DNA of 64,000 nt from Deltaproteobacteria bacterium. GTDB taxonomy: Bacteria; Desulfobacterota; Desulfobacteria; Desulfobacterales; Desulfobacteraceae. Under the pieces are notes generated by a model. It was not told where the DNA came from and ran no database searches. It saw nothing but the letters and a program-made list of their open reading frames with translations. The DNA lies in the NCBI GenBank assembly GCA_027858995.1, contig JAQIBP010000039.1, positions 1 through 64,000 on the forward strand, written 5' to 3'. The translations under genes were made by a program, and so were the position numbers. Shown one piece after another: positions 1 through 9,169 of this stretch. Numbering within the stretch: position 1 is the first letter of the stretch; every line of letters starts with the position of its first letter.

Positions 1-494
1 CTTAGTATACCGCCTGATAATGCAAAATATCTTTTTTCTCCAGTCTGAAACGATAAATAGACAAACAATATGTATAGAAGCAGAAAAAAGGGAATTATAT
101 TATCTAATAATAGTAAAAAAGAACAGATATTAACCTGAAACGAGGTAAGTACCAATAAAGCGAAAGTAATGCTAAGGGCTTTATTGAACAGTGTTTTCCC
201 CAAAAAATAACAAAGGATTACATTCAAAACAAAAAAGATTCGAACGATGAAAAAACCACTTCCAACACTGACACCGAAAAACTTAAATGACAACGCCATC
301 AAAGCTGGAAATACAGGCCTTCGGATAATGAAACTGTCTATTGAAAAATCATTATAGATTCTTAAAGCAGTATTTAAATACCATGATGAATCCGGAGATA
401 TGCTGACGTCTTTAAGAGGAAATAGTATAACACATAATAATAAAAGAATGACGGGTGGAAACCATTCTGAATTTATTATTTTTTGAAAGAGCAT
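1..494 (-). CDS. Membrane glycosyltransferase, GT39/ArnT-like (partial, N-terminal part)
   Basis: An open frame starts at ATG 492-494 and runs off the left edge of the window, giving about 164 residues without a stop. It has a hydrophobic N-terminal segment, then a loop with SPDSSWY and RRPVFPAL, and further hydrophobic segments. This pattern of an acidic/aromatic first periplasmic loop followed by an R-P-hydrophobic motif is typical of polyprenyl-phosphate-sugar glycosyltransferases of the ArnT/PMT type. It starts 5 bases after the stop of the UPF0104 gene, so it is probably the next gene of the polysaccharide operon. The family call rests on topology and loop motifs only. Confidence 0.55.
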   Translation of the reverse strand, partial: MLFQKIINSEWFPPVILLLLCVILFPLKDVSISPDSSWYLNTALRIYNDFSIDSFIIRRPVFPALMALSFKFFGVSVGSGFFIVRIFFVLNVILCYFLGKTLFNKALSITFALLVLTSFQVNICSFLLLLDNIIPFFLLLYILFVYLSFQTGEKRYFALSGGIL

Positions 495-499
495 ATTGT

Positions 500-1471
500 T
501 TATTCGTCGAAATAATTTAGAACAGCACCGAAACTTGCCAATAGAACCATTTGAGAAAAAAACAATCCCCCCACCACAATTCCCTTTTCCGGTGACAGCC
601 CTAGAAGTAAAAATATATACGCTAATGCACCCTCACGAATTCCAAGTCCAGCAAATGAAATGGGTAGAATTTGTAGAAGAAGTGTTACAGAGGCTATCCA
701 TGCAGCTTCTATTATCGACAATGGTAGAGCCAATGCTTTGAAAAGAAAAAACATTCTGGTAATAAAAAATAATTGTCCCAGAACACTAAATAATATAATT
801 AAAAAAAACGTATCCACTGTTATATGTCCTTCAGGAACTTTGTTAAAAAGCTTCTCTATTATATTTACAGGAAATATCTTCTCCAATATACTTTTCAGCT
901 TAACTCTTAAATCCATGGAAATATATAGAATCAAAAAAGACAAGGCTGCAAAAATCATGGTGATTAACAATGGTAAGAGTTTAACTTTTAGAGTTTCAAC
1001 AGCCTCAGGATATATTGACTGCGAATATAAAGGAAGGATACCAAATAAAAGTATAACAATAAAAGAGGTCATTCTTTCGTATACTATTGTAAAAAAGAAA
1101 AAAGAACGCCCGGTTTTGTTTTTTGTTACCTTTAACCACCTGACAGCCTCCCGGCCAACCGCTGAAGGCAAAAACAGCGCATAGAATCTACTGATAAAAT
1201 TAATTTTCAGTAATGAAGAAAAAGTTTTGTTTATATTCGAACCTTTGAGCAGGACATAATACTTTTGTGCAAGGGTACAGGAAACCACTACAGCAAAGCC
1301 GGCAGATATTACATAGTCAATAATATTAACATTTACAAAACTTCTGGTAAGCTCTCCCCAGTCTACCTCAGCTGCCAGGTAAAAAACGAGCAGAAAAGAA
1401 GCCAAAAATTTTATCAAAAGTTTGGTTTGTTTTTTCATTGATTTCGCAATTAGATCAGATTTGGTAGCCAA
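500..1471 (-). CDS. Lysylphosphatidylglycerol-synthase-TM/UPF0104 family membrane protein
   Basis: The 323-residue polytopic protein has about eight hydrophobic segments and the motif AGLGIREGAL near residue 278, which is characteristic of the UPF0104 (LPG synthase transmembrane, AglD/flippase-like) family. Members in glycan clusters are thought to move or modify lipid-linked sugars; the substrate is not evident here. The start overlaps the end of the sulfotransferase gene by 17 bases. An alternative start at Met12 would remove most of this overlap. The location beside a GT2 and a membrane GT fits a lipid-linked glycan role. Confidence 0.75.
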   Translation of the reverse strand: MATKSDLIAKSMKKQTKLLIKFLASFLLVFYLAAEVDWGELTRSFVNVNIIDYVISAGFAVVVSCTLAQKYYVLLKGSNINKTFSSLLKINFISRFYALFLPSAVGREAVRWLKVTKNKTGRSFFFFTIVYERMTSFIVILLFGILPLYSQSIYPEAVETLKVKLLPLLITMIFAALSFLILYISMDLRVKLKSILEKIFPVNIIEKLFNKVPEGHITVDTFFLIILFSVLGQLFFITRMFFLFKALALPLSIIEAAWIASVTLLLQILPISFAGLGIREGALAYIFLLLGLSPEKGIVVGGLFFSQMVLLASFGAVLNYFDE

Positions 1472-2375
1472 ATGATGTCAGCATGGGATCAAGTATCGGT
1501 TTAATTTCAAACAATTCGAGGTCTGTAAATTCTTTTTCCCATTTATTAAAATTATCACTTTTTAATTTTGGAATAGAGGAGAGGAATGTGTCATTCAAGT
1601 CAACCTGCATAAAAGCAAGAAGTCTTTCTATAGTCCTGTCCGGTTTTGTTATAAGGTCTTCATATCTAATTTCTATCCTGTTGTTTTCAGGAATACTCAT
1701 CCAGGTTTCATCGATCCTTTTGACACAATTTGCCCATTGCCATGCATTAAATTGAAGCAGAGAGTATTTAGAATAAATATCGGTCCAATTCTTAAATCTG
1801 GGCCCCCAACCCACATCGCCATTCCAGCGAAGCCTGTTCAGATGTTTGCTCTTTTTAAAAATATTGCCATGCGTCTCAAACCAAAAGGCTCTAACCCTAT
1901 CCATCATGTATGGTTGTCTAATAAGCCATTTTTTGACTACATTGGCAGCTTTTAGATAATCAAAAGAGTCGCTTTTCTCCTTGGCACCAGCAATAGCCAA
2001 TCGTTTTTTCCACTCCCGATTAATCGACAGTGTTGCGTCTCTACCGTCTCGCAATATATGAACGAATTTTGCATTGGGAAAAACTTCCAGAATAAATGGA
2101 ATTTTCAGGCTATTTCTTGGAGATTTATCCACCACCAGTTTTGTGCCCCTTTTATTCCTATACTTGATAAACATCTTTCTTAAATAAGATTGAACTAAAG
2201 GTGTTGCATCTTCTCTGTTCCTTTCATCATCTTCAGTCTCCCGAAAATATTTGTCCCATATAAAATAGGGTTCATACCATTGGGATATATCTTTATGTTT
2301 ATCAAAAATAGTGCCAAGAACAGTTGTTCCAGATCTTGGTGAACCTACAATGAAAAAAAATGATTCCTCATTCAT
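1455..2375 (-). CDS. Sulfotransferase family protein (PAPS-dependent)
   Basis: The 306-residue protein opens with the 5'-phosphosulfate-binding loop GSPRSGTT (about residues 11-18) and has the 3'-phosphate-binding segment HILRDGRDATLS (about 106-117), the two hallmarks of PAPS-dependent sulfotransferases. It lacks a signal peptide, so it should act in the cytoplasm on a sugar, lipid-linked glycan or other small acceptor. It lies between a GT2 gene and a flippase-like gene in the polysaccharide operon, which points to sulfation of the surface glycan. The acceptor cannot be told from sequence. Confidence 0.85.
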   Translation of the reverse strand: MNEESFFFIVGSPRSGTTVLGTIFDKHKDISQWYEPYFIWDKYFRETEDDERNREDATPLVQSYLRKMFIKYRNKRGTKLVVDKSPRNSLKIPFILEVFPNAKFVHILRDGRDATLSINREWKKRLAIAGAKEKSDSFDYLKAANVVKKWLIRQPYMMDRVRAFWFETHGNIFKKSKHLNRLRWNGDVGWGPRFKNWTDIYSKYSLLQFNAWQWANCVKRIDETWMSIPENNRIEIRYEDLITKPDRTIERLLAFMQVDLNDTFLSSIPKLKSDNFNKWEKEFTDLELFEIKPILDPMLTSFGYQI

Positions 2376-2479
2376 TTACTTTGATCTCATAATCATATTT
2401 TATAATGATATTGTATGATAAACTTGGCAAAACTCATTGAATTAACTCTTATCATTTATTATCATACATACAAGTTTAC

Positions 2480-3523
2480 TTATCTCCACCAGCTTTTGAG
2501 TATAGTTTTCGCAAAATAAAGCCCATATTTCAAATTTTTCCCTTTTTTACTTTGTCCATGCTTCCTTTTAAGTATAGTTATCGGTTCCTCAACTATCCTT
2601 AACCCTTTTTTGGCAGCATTAATAATCAGTTCACTGGTATGGTACTGATCTTCATAAAGAGATATGGTATTCAGTTTATGAAAATTAAATGCTCTGAAAC
2701 CACTTGAAGGGTCTGTAATCTTCAAACCAGTTAATGAAGTAACGATAAAACTAAAAAAATAAACACCTGAAATCCTGAAAAGGCTATCTCTTTCAAAACT
2801 GCCAAGTATGCGGGAGCCAATAACGATGTCAGCTTTATCATTCAATATGGGTTTGATAAGATTTGGGATTTCATCTGGATTGTGCTGACAATCTGCATCC
2901 ATTGTCACACAAATGTTCACCCCTGCTCGCATTAAAATATCATATCCCAATCTCAAGGCTGCCCCTCCACCCCGGTTTATTGGATTTTGAACTACATTAA
3001 ACCCTTTTTCCCTTACCACTTCACTAGTATTATCTTCACTGCAATCGTCTACAACAAGAACGTCAATTTTTTTGTCTTTAATTTTTCCAGGAATTTCACC
3101 AAGAAGTTTATTCAGATTCTCAGATTCATTAAAAGCCGGGATTAAAATACAAATATCACATTGTGAAAGTCGTTGAACAAGCTTTTCTTTTATCTGATAC
3201 TGAGACAAAACCCTGACAAGCTGATCAAACTGAATTGAATGTTTAAACAAACTGTTTCTATTATATATAACAACAAACCATAAAACAAGCGTAGCACAAA
3301 TCAATAGAGCTAATATACGGCCTCTTTCAGCCAACTCCAGACTCAATATACTCTGAATGCTGTTTACAATATCTGGATTCCATGCGATTAACCCAAGGCA
3401 AAAACTGCTTGATAACATAAACAAAAAATTCTGACGGTTCCATTTTTGCCCCCGAAAGAATCGAAAACTTAAAAGCACACCAACAATTCCAATTAGTATG
3501 CCAATTATTCTAAGGTTTGACAT
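2480..3523 (-). CDS. DUF2304-GT2 fusion: polyprenyl-phosphate glycosyltransferase
   Basis: Residues about 1-90 form a small three-helix membrane domain of the DUF2304 type (helices near 5-20, 33-50 and 67-85). Residues about 120-347 are a GT-A family 2 domain of the DPM1/dolichol-phosphate-sugar synthase type with IPAFNE, VVDDCS, the metal-binding DADCQHNP and the RGGGAALRLGYD region. Such enzymes load a sugar from a nucleotide donor onto undecaprenyl phosphate. DUF2304 is more often a separate short gene beside the GT2, so the fusion is worth noting. The product would feed the ArnT-like glycosyltransferase at the left edge. Confidence 0.8.
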   Translation of the reverse strand: MSNLRIIGILIGIVGVLLSFRFFRGQKWNRQNFLFMLSSSFCLGLIAWNPDIVNSIQSILSLELAERGRILALLICATLVLWFVVIYNRNSLFKHSIQFDQLVRVLSQYQIKEKLVQRLSQCDICILIPAFNESENLNKLLGEIPGKIKDKKIDVLVVDDCSEDNTSEVVREKGFNVVQNPINRGGGAALRLGYDILMRAGVNICVTMDADCQHNPDEIPNLIKPILNDKADIVIGSRILGSFERDSLFRISGVYFFSFIVTSLTGLKITDPSSGFRAFNFHKLNTISLYEDQYHTSELIINAAKKGLRIVEEPITILKRKHGQSKKGKNLKYGLYFAKTILKSWWR

Positions 3524-3543
3524 ATATCTGTTGTTTGCCTTTT

Positions 3544-4536
3544 TTAGTTATATTCACCAACAAACCATTCATATGTTCTATCCAATCCTTCTATAAGGGG
3601 GGTGTCTGCATGCCAACCCAAAAGCTGTTTTGCCTTTGTTGTATCAGAATAATTTCTTTTAACATCTCCGAGACGAGCCTGAGTCTTTTTGATATTGATA
3701 TTTTTTTTACCATTACTTGAAAAAATAGATGATATTAATTGGGTAACTTCATTAATGGTTGTTTCTTTGTTTGTGGCAATCTGAAAAATTTCTCCGCCAA
3801 TATTTTCCTTATCTACAGACAGGCGGATGGCATTTATTAAATCATCAATATAAATAAAATCCCTGGTCTGACTGCCATCTCCATATATTTCAAGGGTCTC
3901 GTTATTCAATATTTTTTTTATAAATTTGGCAACCACACTGTCTTTGTGTGATGATAAGGGACCATAGACATTGCCGAAACGAAGGGCTATGGTTTGAAGC
4001 TCAAAAGTTTTGAAATATGCAGAACAATATCCTTCTCCTGCAAGCTTACTGGCACCGTATGGTGAAACTGGGTGAGGCGGCAGCTCTTCATGAATCGGGG
4101 GTTCGCATTCACCGGCAGGAGCCCCGCTCGAGGCGAAAATAAACCGCTTTACTGAGTTTGAACGGGCAGCTTCGAGATAGTTGAAAGTACCAATAACATT
4201 TGTTTCGCAGTCCTTGCGGGGATCTTCAACTGAAGGGCCTACCCCTGTGTTGGCAGCGAGATGAACGATTACATCAATATTCTTTGTTATTTGGACAGCA
4301 AGATCAGCATTTAGAATATCTCCCACAATCAAATCAACAGCAGGTCTGGAGGTATCAAAAGAGTAATTCCCTTCAGAAATCTCATTAAAACTGCATATAT
4401 GGGAAAGATCTGATCTGGTTCCCACACTTAAGTTGTCAATAATTCTGATATAATGATTGCCTTCATTCATAAGATTTTTAATCAGGTTTCTGCCGATGAA
4501 TCCGCATCCTCCTGTTATAAGCCAGTTTAATCCCAT
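3544..4536 (-). CDS. NAD-dependent nucleotide-sugar epimerase/dehydratase (GalE-like)
   Basis: The 330-residue extended SDR has the dinucleotide loop GGCGFIG at residues 8-14, the HLAAN segment and the catalytic SSGA...YGASK triad near residues 130-160. It most resembles UDP-glucose 4-epimerase and UDP-GlcNAc 4-epimerase relatives acting in surface polysaccharide synthesis. The start overlaps the end of the upstream sqd1-like gene by 10 bases, so the two are probably translationally coupled. The exact sugar is not determined. Confidence 0.8.
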   Translation of the reverse strand: MGLNWLITGGCGFIGRNLIKNLMNEGNHYIRIIDNLSVGTRSDLSHICSFNEISEGNYSFDTSRPAVDLIVGDILNADLAVQITKNIDVIVHLAANTGVGPSVEDPRKDCETNVIGTFNYLEAARSNSVKRFIFASSGAPAGECEPPIHEELPPHPVSPYGASKLAGEGYCSAYFKTFELQTIALRFGNVYGPLSSHKDSVVAKFIKKILNNETLEIYGDGSQTRDFIYIDDLINAIRLSVDKENIGGEIFQIATNKETTINEVTQLISSIFSSNGKKNINIKKTQARLGDVKRNYSDTTKAKQLLGWHADTPLIEGLDRTYEWFVGEYN

Positions 4537-5675
4537 TTTGTTCCTCTGAAAATTTTATGTTCTGCAATATTAGCTTTATGTTTGATGACAACATTCATCA
4601 TCTCAATAAGAACTTCCTGTGTTAAAAGATGAGGCTCAAGACCAAGTTCAATCAATCCTGTGTGAACCGGATTGTAATAGTGTTCTTCCATCTCTTTACG
4701 AGGATTTTCTATGTTTTTGATTTTAACATCCAGGCCAATTTTCTCGCCTGCTTTTACTGTTTTTTCAGCCAGTTCATTTACAGTGAATGTTTCCGTTAAT
4801 TGATTGAATATTCTAAGTTCACCTTTGTCAGCAGGATTTTCAAGGGAGAGTCTGACACAGTTAAGAGTGTCCTTTATATTCAGGTATCCCCTGGTCTGTC
4901 CTCCTTTTCCATATACTGTAAGGGGATAGCCTGTAACTGCCTGTACAACAAACCTGTTTACTATTGTTCCAAACAGTTCGTCATAATTAAAAAAAGGAAG
5001 CAGACGTTCATCGTCCTTGGTCTCTTTGGTAAATATTCCATAAACAGGTCCCTGCATCAGATCGGTTACCCTAAGCCCCCACATTCTTACATAATACCAC
5101 AGCAGGTCTGTATCCATGATTTTTGTGGTGTGGTAAAGGCTTCCTGCCTGTCTTGGATATAAAAATTTATGACTTCTTCCTTTGTGGTCTATATTGATCC
5201 AGCCTTCTTCAATATCAATATTGGGTGTGCCGTATTCACCCATTGTCCCGATTTTGACAATTTGAGCATCAGGGGTAAATTCCCTTGTTGCAAAAATAAT
5301 ATTGGCTGTTACATTTAAATTAACATTGATAGTCAATAGAGCTGCTCTTCTGTTCAACATTGAATAGGGTGCTGAAGGCTGTTCTGCATAATGGACAACA
5401 GCATCTGGTTTAAACTCTTTAAATATTGAAGAAATAAAGTCCCAGTCAGCAAGGTCACCTATGCGTACATCAATTTTCTTTCCTGTTTTTTTAAGCCACA
5501 GTCTTGAACGCTCTATAAGGTTGGGAACCTCGTATAAAGGCTCTACATCCTCTTCAAGTGACATGTTTCGTCTAAGATAATTATCTGCAACAAGGACATC
5601 ATGACCATTTGCAGATAAATTCATGGCAGTTGGCCAGCCAAGATATCCATCTCCTCCTGCAATAAAAACTTTCAT
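4527..5675 (-). CDS. UDP-sulfoquinovose synthase-like (SQD1/Agl3 family) SDR
   Basis: The protein (382 residues from ATG 5673-5675) matches SQD1 motif by motif: GGDGYLGW at the N terminus, VVHYAEQPSAPYSM, LGxMGEYG-type IGTMGEYGTPNIDIEEG, and the catalytic YHTTK. SQD1 converts UDP-glucose plus sulfite to UDP-sulfoquinovose, the donor of a sulfonated sugar. The start was chosen at MKVFIAGG because a GGGAG ribosome-binding site precedes it and the longer frame lacks homology; it begins 4 bases after the upstream stop. No sulfolipid synthase neighbour is seen, and the setting in a polysaccharide operon suggests a sulfonated glycan rather than membrane sulfolipid. Confidence 0.85.
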   Translation of the reverse strand: MKVFIAGGDGYLGWPTAMNLSANGHDVLVADNYLRRNMSLEEDVEPLYEVPNLIERSRLWLKKTGKKIDVRIGDLADWDFISSIFKEFKPDAVVHYAEQPSAPYSMLNRRAALLTINVNLNVTANIIFATREFTPDAQIVKIGTMGEYGTPNIDIEEGWINIDHKGRSHKFLYPRQAGSLYHTTKIMDTDLLWYYVRMWGLRVTDLMQGPVYGIFTKETKDDERLLPFFNYDELFGTIVNRFVVQAVTGYPLTVYGKGGQTRGYLNIKDTLNCVRLSLENPADKGELRIFNQLTETFTVNELAEKTVKAGEKIGLDVKIKNIENPRKEMEEHYYNPVHTGLIELGLEPHLLTQEVLIEMMNVVIKHKANIAEHKIFRGTKWD

Positions 5676-5679
5676 CTTA

Positions 5680-6789
5680 TTAACTCCCTTTTTTGTCGCC
5701 TGGCCAGTACCGTTCATCAGGATGATTTGTTCCATACTGATTTAAATCAAGCAGGTTATTTGACAGTAAAAAATTTCTTAATGAATCTTTGTCAAGGTGT
5801 GGTTCCACTTCTGAGACGTAAGGGTCTGTTACATCTTTGGATATCATGTTTTCATATTCATAGGATATATCTTTATAAAGCCCCATGAATGCAGGCAGAA
5901 CGCTAAAATAGTGATCAAGCTCCACTGCCCTTCTTGTCTCCTCATGGCTCATGAGCTCTTCATACAGTTTTTCTCCCGGTTTCACCCCGATTTCTGTTAT
6001 TTCTATCTCTTCAGGCTTATATCCATATTCAGGAGCAAGCTCATTAATCATAACCTCTGCCAGATCTATAATTCTCACAACAGGCATTTTGGTAATAAAA
6101 ACTTCACCGCCTTTTGCAATGGAAGCAGAATCAATAACAAGTCTGGCTGCCTCTTCAATACTCATTATAAATCTTGTCATCTTTGAATCCGTTACTGTCA
6201 CAGGCCCGCCTTTTTCAATCTGCTTTTGAAAAATAGGTATCACAGATCCGCTTGAACCGAGAACATTTCCAAAACGGGTGGATGCCAACACAGTATCATT
6301 AACAAAATTATTGCTGTTTGCAGCAGTAATCAAACGCTCTCCCATGAGTTTGGAGGTTCCCATGACATTTGTGGGATTCACAGCTTTATCAGAACTTGTA
6401 AAAATAACTTTTGAAACACGATTATCAACGGCAGCCGTGATAATATTCTGCACCCCGTGAATATTGCTCTGAACCGCTTCAAAGGGAGATCTTTCACAGA
6501 GAACTACATGTTTTAAAGCTGCAGCATGAAATACAATATCAATACCCTTCATGACACGGTTAATTTTTGTACCATCCCTGACATCTGCAAGATTAAATCT
6601 TGCCCGGTTATCATTCAGGTATTTCTGGTCAATAAAAAAAAGCTCACTTTCACTGTTATCTATACCAACAATTTCCTTAGGTTCATATTCTGGGGTTTTA
6701 CAAAGTATCCGAAATATTTCTGAGCCTACTGTCCCGCAAGCGCCGGTTACTAAAATACGTTTTCCTTTTAAATAATGATTCAATTTCAT
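5680..6789 (-). CDS. CapD/WbpM-type UDP-GlcNAc 4,6-dehydratase-like enzyme
   Basis: The 369-residue soluble SDR has GACGTVG near residue 16, FHAAALKHV, and TSSDKAVNPTNVMGTSK, the signature of polysaccharide nucleotide-sugar 4,6-dehydratases. The catalytic Tyr of the YxxxK motif is replaced by Met, giving the Ser-Met-Lys arrangement known in WbpM-type enzymes. It lacks the N-terminal membrane domain of full-length CapD/WbpM, so it is the short PseB/WbjB-sized form. The product would be a UDP-4-keto-6-deoxyhexose for amino sugars such as QuiNAc or FucNAc. The start has an AAGGA site at good spacing. Confidence 0.85.
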   Translation of the reverse strand: MKLNHYLKGKRILVTGACGTVGSEIFRILCKTPEYEPKEIVGIDNSESELFFIDQKYLNDNRARFNLADVRDGTKINRVMKGIDIVFHAAALKHVVLCERSPFEAVQSNIHGVQNIITAAVDNRVSKVIFTSSDKAVNPTNVMGTSKLMGERLITAANSNNFVNDTVLASTRFGNVLGSSGSVIPIFQKQIEKGGPVTVTDSKMTRFIMSIEEAARLVIDSASIAKGGEVFITKMPVVRIIDLAEVMINELAPEYGYKPEEIEITEIGVKPGEKLYEELMSHEETRRAVELDHYFSVLPAFMGLYKDISYEYENMISKDVTDPYVSEVEPHLDKDSLRNFLLSNNLLDLNQYGTNHPDERYWPGDKKGS

Positions 6790-6799
6790 GTCCTTATTT

Positions 6800-6949
6800 C
6801 TATGTTTTTTGTCTTAACTCCAGGCCAATGTTTTCACTGATTTTTCTGAAGCCATTTTTAATTGTATCAAGATAGCCTTTATTTTTTGTTTGAGTAGAAA
6901 CTTTTGCTCCCTGATTCTTTGCAAGAGCAAACAATAAAATATATCTCAC
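6800..6949 (-). other. Possible 49-codon ORF or gene remnant with a GGGGTCAGGCTCC motif upstream
   Basis: The 203-base gap between fcl and the CapD-type gene holds one short frame (GTG start, 49 codons) that ends seven bases before the next ATG. Its C-terminal part looks like a real protein tail (GYLDTIKNGFRKISENIGLE), but I do not recognise it. Just upstream of it, at about 6959-6973, sits GGGGTCAGGCTCC, a short motif often seen in dispersed intergenic repeats. It may be a leftover of a lost gene; coding status is uncertain. Confidence 0.2.
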
Positions 6950-6992
6950 ATATTTATTTGGAGCCTGACCCCGTTAAATTGGTAAAAAATCA

Positions 6993-7943
6993 TCATATTT
7001 GAGATATCTCAACTACTTTTTGATATACTTTTTGAATACCTTCTTCTAAAGAGATAGCAGACTTCCAACCCAATTGGTTCATAATTGCAACATCTAAGAG
7101 TTTTTGCGGTGTGCCGTCTGGTTTTAAAGTATCAAAAACTATATCACCTTGAAATTCTGTTATCCTTTTTATCAGTTGTGCAAGCTCTTTTATGCTGATG
7201 TCTTTGCCGGTGCCAATATTAAAAAGTGGTTTATTCTTGAAACCTTCTTTTATCAAGTTTTTATTCATTAAAAAGAGGCAGGCTTCTGCAAGGTCATCCA
7301 CATGTAGAAATTCTCTTTTGGGAGAGCCGGTTCCCCACACTGTTACTGATTTATCTTTGTTGAGCTTTGCCTCATGGAATTTTCTGATAAGTGCAGGCAG
7401 AACATGGGATGTTTCAAGATCAAAATTGTCATTTGGGCCGTAGAGGTTTGTGGGCATGACAGGTATAAACTGGGTTCCATACTGTCTGTTGTATGCCCAG
7501 CACATTTCAATCCCTGCTATTTTTGCTGTTGCATAGGCAGAATTTGTCGGTTCCAAGGGGCCTGTCATGAGATACTCTTCTTTCATGGGCTGGGGACAGT
7601 GTTTTGGATAGATGCATGATGAGCCCAGAAAAAGGAGTTTTGTTACACTGTGTTTATAACTCTGGTGGATGATATTGGTCTGTACCATGAGGTTCTGATA
7701 TATGAAATCAGCAGGAAAAGTGTTGTTTGCCATGATGCCGCCAACCTTTGCAGCGGCAAGAAAAATATATTCGGGCTGGTTCTTTTCAAAATAGTCTGAG
7801 ACTGCATTTTGATCCATGAGTTCAAGTTCTGAATGAGACGGGGTCAGAAGGTTGGCATATCCCTGTTTTTCAAGGCATCGAATGATTGCCGTGCCCACAA
7901 GTCCTTTTGAGCCTGCTATGAATATTCTGGCATTTAAATCCAT
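6993..7943 (-). CDS. fcl: GDP-L-fucose synthase
   Basis: The 316-residue SDR has GSKGLVG at residues 12-18, the conserved GSSCIYP and the catalytic YATAK, followed by PTNLYGPNDNFDLETSHVLPA, all diagnostic of GDP-4-keto-6-deoxymannose 3,5-epimerase/4-reductase. It makes GDP-L-fucose from the product of Gmd, encoded immediately upstream in the same direction with a 21-base gap. Length equals that of the family. A GAGGAA ribosome site precedes ATG 7943. Confidence 0.95.
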   Translation of the reverse strand: MDLNARIFIAGSKGLVGTAIIRCLEKQGYANLLTPSHSELELMDQNAVSDYFEKNQPEYIFLAAAKVGGIMANNTFPADFIYQNLMVQTNIIHQSYKHSVTKLLFLGSSCIYPKHCPQPMKEEYLMTGPLEPTNSAYATAKIAGIEMCWAYNRQYGTQFIPVMPTNLYGPNDNFDLETSHVLPALIRKFHEAKLNKDKSVTVWGTGSPKREFLHVDDLAEACLFLMNKNLIKEGFKNKPLFNIGTGKDISIKELAQLIKRITEFQGDIVFDTLKPDGTPQKLLDVAIMNQLGWKSAISLEEGIQKVYQKVVEISQI

Positions 7944-7964
7944 GTTGTTCCTCTTTTACAGTAG

Positions 7965-9050
7965 TTATTCATTGTAATCAAATATTTCAAAACCGTGGGT
8001 TTTGCAGAGATGGTCTTTTTTAGCTTCCATGAGATCCTGTTCCACCATTTCTGAAACAAGTTCTTTAAATGATATTTCAGGAGTCCAGCCAAGCTTTTTC
8101 TTTGCTTTGGAAGAATCGCCAAGAAGGGTTTCAACCTCTGTTGGTCTGAAATATTTGGAATCCACAGCAACTATCACTTTGTCTGTTTTAGTATTATACC
8201 CTTTTTCATCAACCCCTGTCCCTTTCCAGGAGATATCAATGTTAAGTTCTTTTGCAGCAGCAGTGACAAAGTCTCTGACTGAATATTGTTCTCCTGTTGC
8301 AATAACAAAGTCTTCAGCCTTCTCCTGCTGGAGCATAAGCCATTGCACTTTGACATAGTCTTTGGCATGGCCCCAATCCCTCTTTGCATTAAGATTGCCG
8401 AGAAACATGCACTCCTGAAGATCAAGGCTGATTCTTGCAAGGGCGCGGGTAATTTTTCGGGTAACAAAGGTCTCTCCTCGCAAGGGGGATTCATGGTTGA
8501 ACAGGATGCCGTTGCAGGCATAGATATTGTAAGCTTCCCTGTAGTTTACGGTGATCCAGTAGGCATAGAGTTTGGCAACGGCATAGGGGCTTCTTGGATA
8601 AAAAGGGGTCTTTTCTGTCTGGGGAACTTCCTGCACCTTGCCAAAGAGTTCTGATGTTGATGCCTGATAAAATTTAGTTTTGTTTTCAAGACCAAGGAGT
8701 CTTATTCCTTCCAGGATTCGCATGGTTCCAAGGGCATCTGTATCAGCAGTATATTCAGGGGATTCAAATGAGACAGCCACGTGGCTCTGGGCTGCCAGGT
8801 TGTAAACTTCGTCGGGCTGAACCTGTTGAAGTATTCTGATAAGATTAGTGGAGTCGGTCAGATCACCGTAATGGAGAATGAAATTCCTCTCTTTTTCATG
8901 GGGATCCTGGTAAAGATGGTCGATCCTGTCTGTATTAAAAAGAGAGGTCCGTCTTTTTATGCCATGTACTTCATAGCCTTTTTCCAGCAAAAATTCGGCA
9001 AGATATGCTCCATCCTGTCCTGTGACCCCTGTAATCAGTGCTTTTTTCAT
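7965..9050 (-). CDS. gmd: GDP-mannose 4,6-dehydratase
   Basis: The 361-residue protein has [19 protein letters not shown] at the N terminus, [21 protein letters not shown], the QASTSELFG motif and the [10 protein letters not shown] active site, and further on FNHESP. These are diagnostic of Gmd, which converts GDP-mannose to GDP-4-keto-6-deoxymannose. Together with fcl it supplies GDP-L-fucose (or GDP-rhamnose if another reductase exists elsewhere). Length is normal. Confidence 0.96.
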   Translation of the reverse strand: MKKALITGVTGQDGAYLAEFLLEKGYEVHGIKRRTSLFNTDRIDHLYQDPHEKERNFILHYGDLTDSTNLIRILQQVQPDEVYNLAAQSHVAVSFESPEYTADTDALGTMRILEGIRLLGLENKTKFYQASTSELFGKVQEVPQTEKTPFYPRSPYAVAKLYAYWITVNYREAYNIYACNGILFNHESPLRGETFVTRKITRALARISLDLQECMFLGNLNAKRDWGHAKDYVKVQWLMLQQEKAEDFVIATGEQYSVRDFVTAAAKELNIDISWKGTGVDEKGYNTKTDKVIVAVDSKYFRPTEVETLLGDSSKAKKKLGWTPEISFKELVSEMVEQDLMEAKKDHLCKTHGFEIFDYNE

Positions 9051-9169
9051 ATATGGCTCCGCTTATTAGTGTTATTGGTGGTAAAGTATCCTATGTAATT
9101 ATTCATTCATCTGGATACCTTTGAATAATCCCTTTTTATCAAATTACTCTCATATGCAGTGGATTAATT

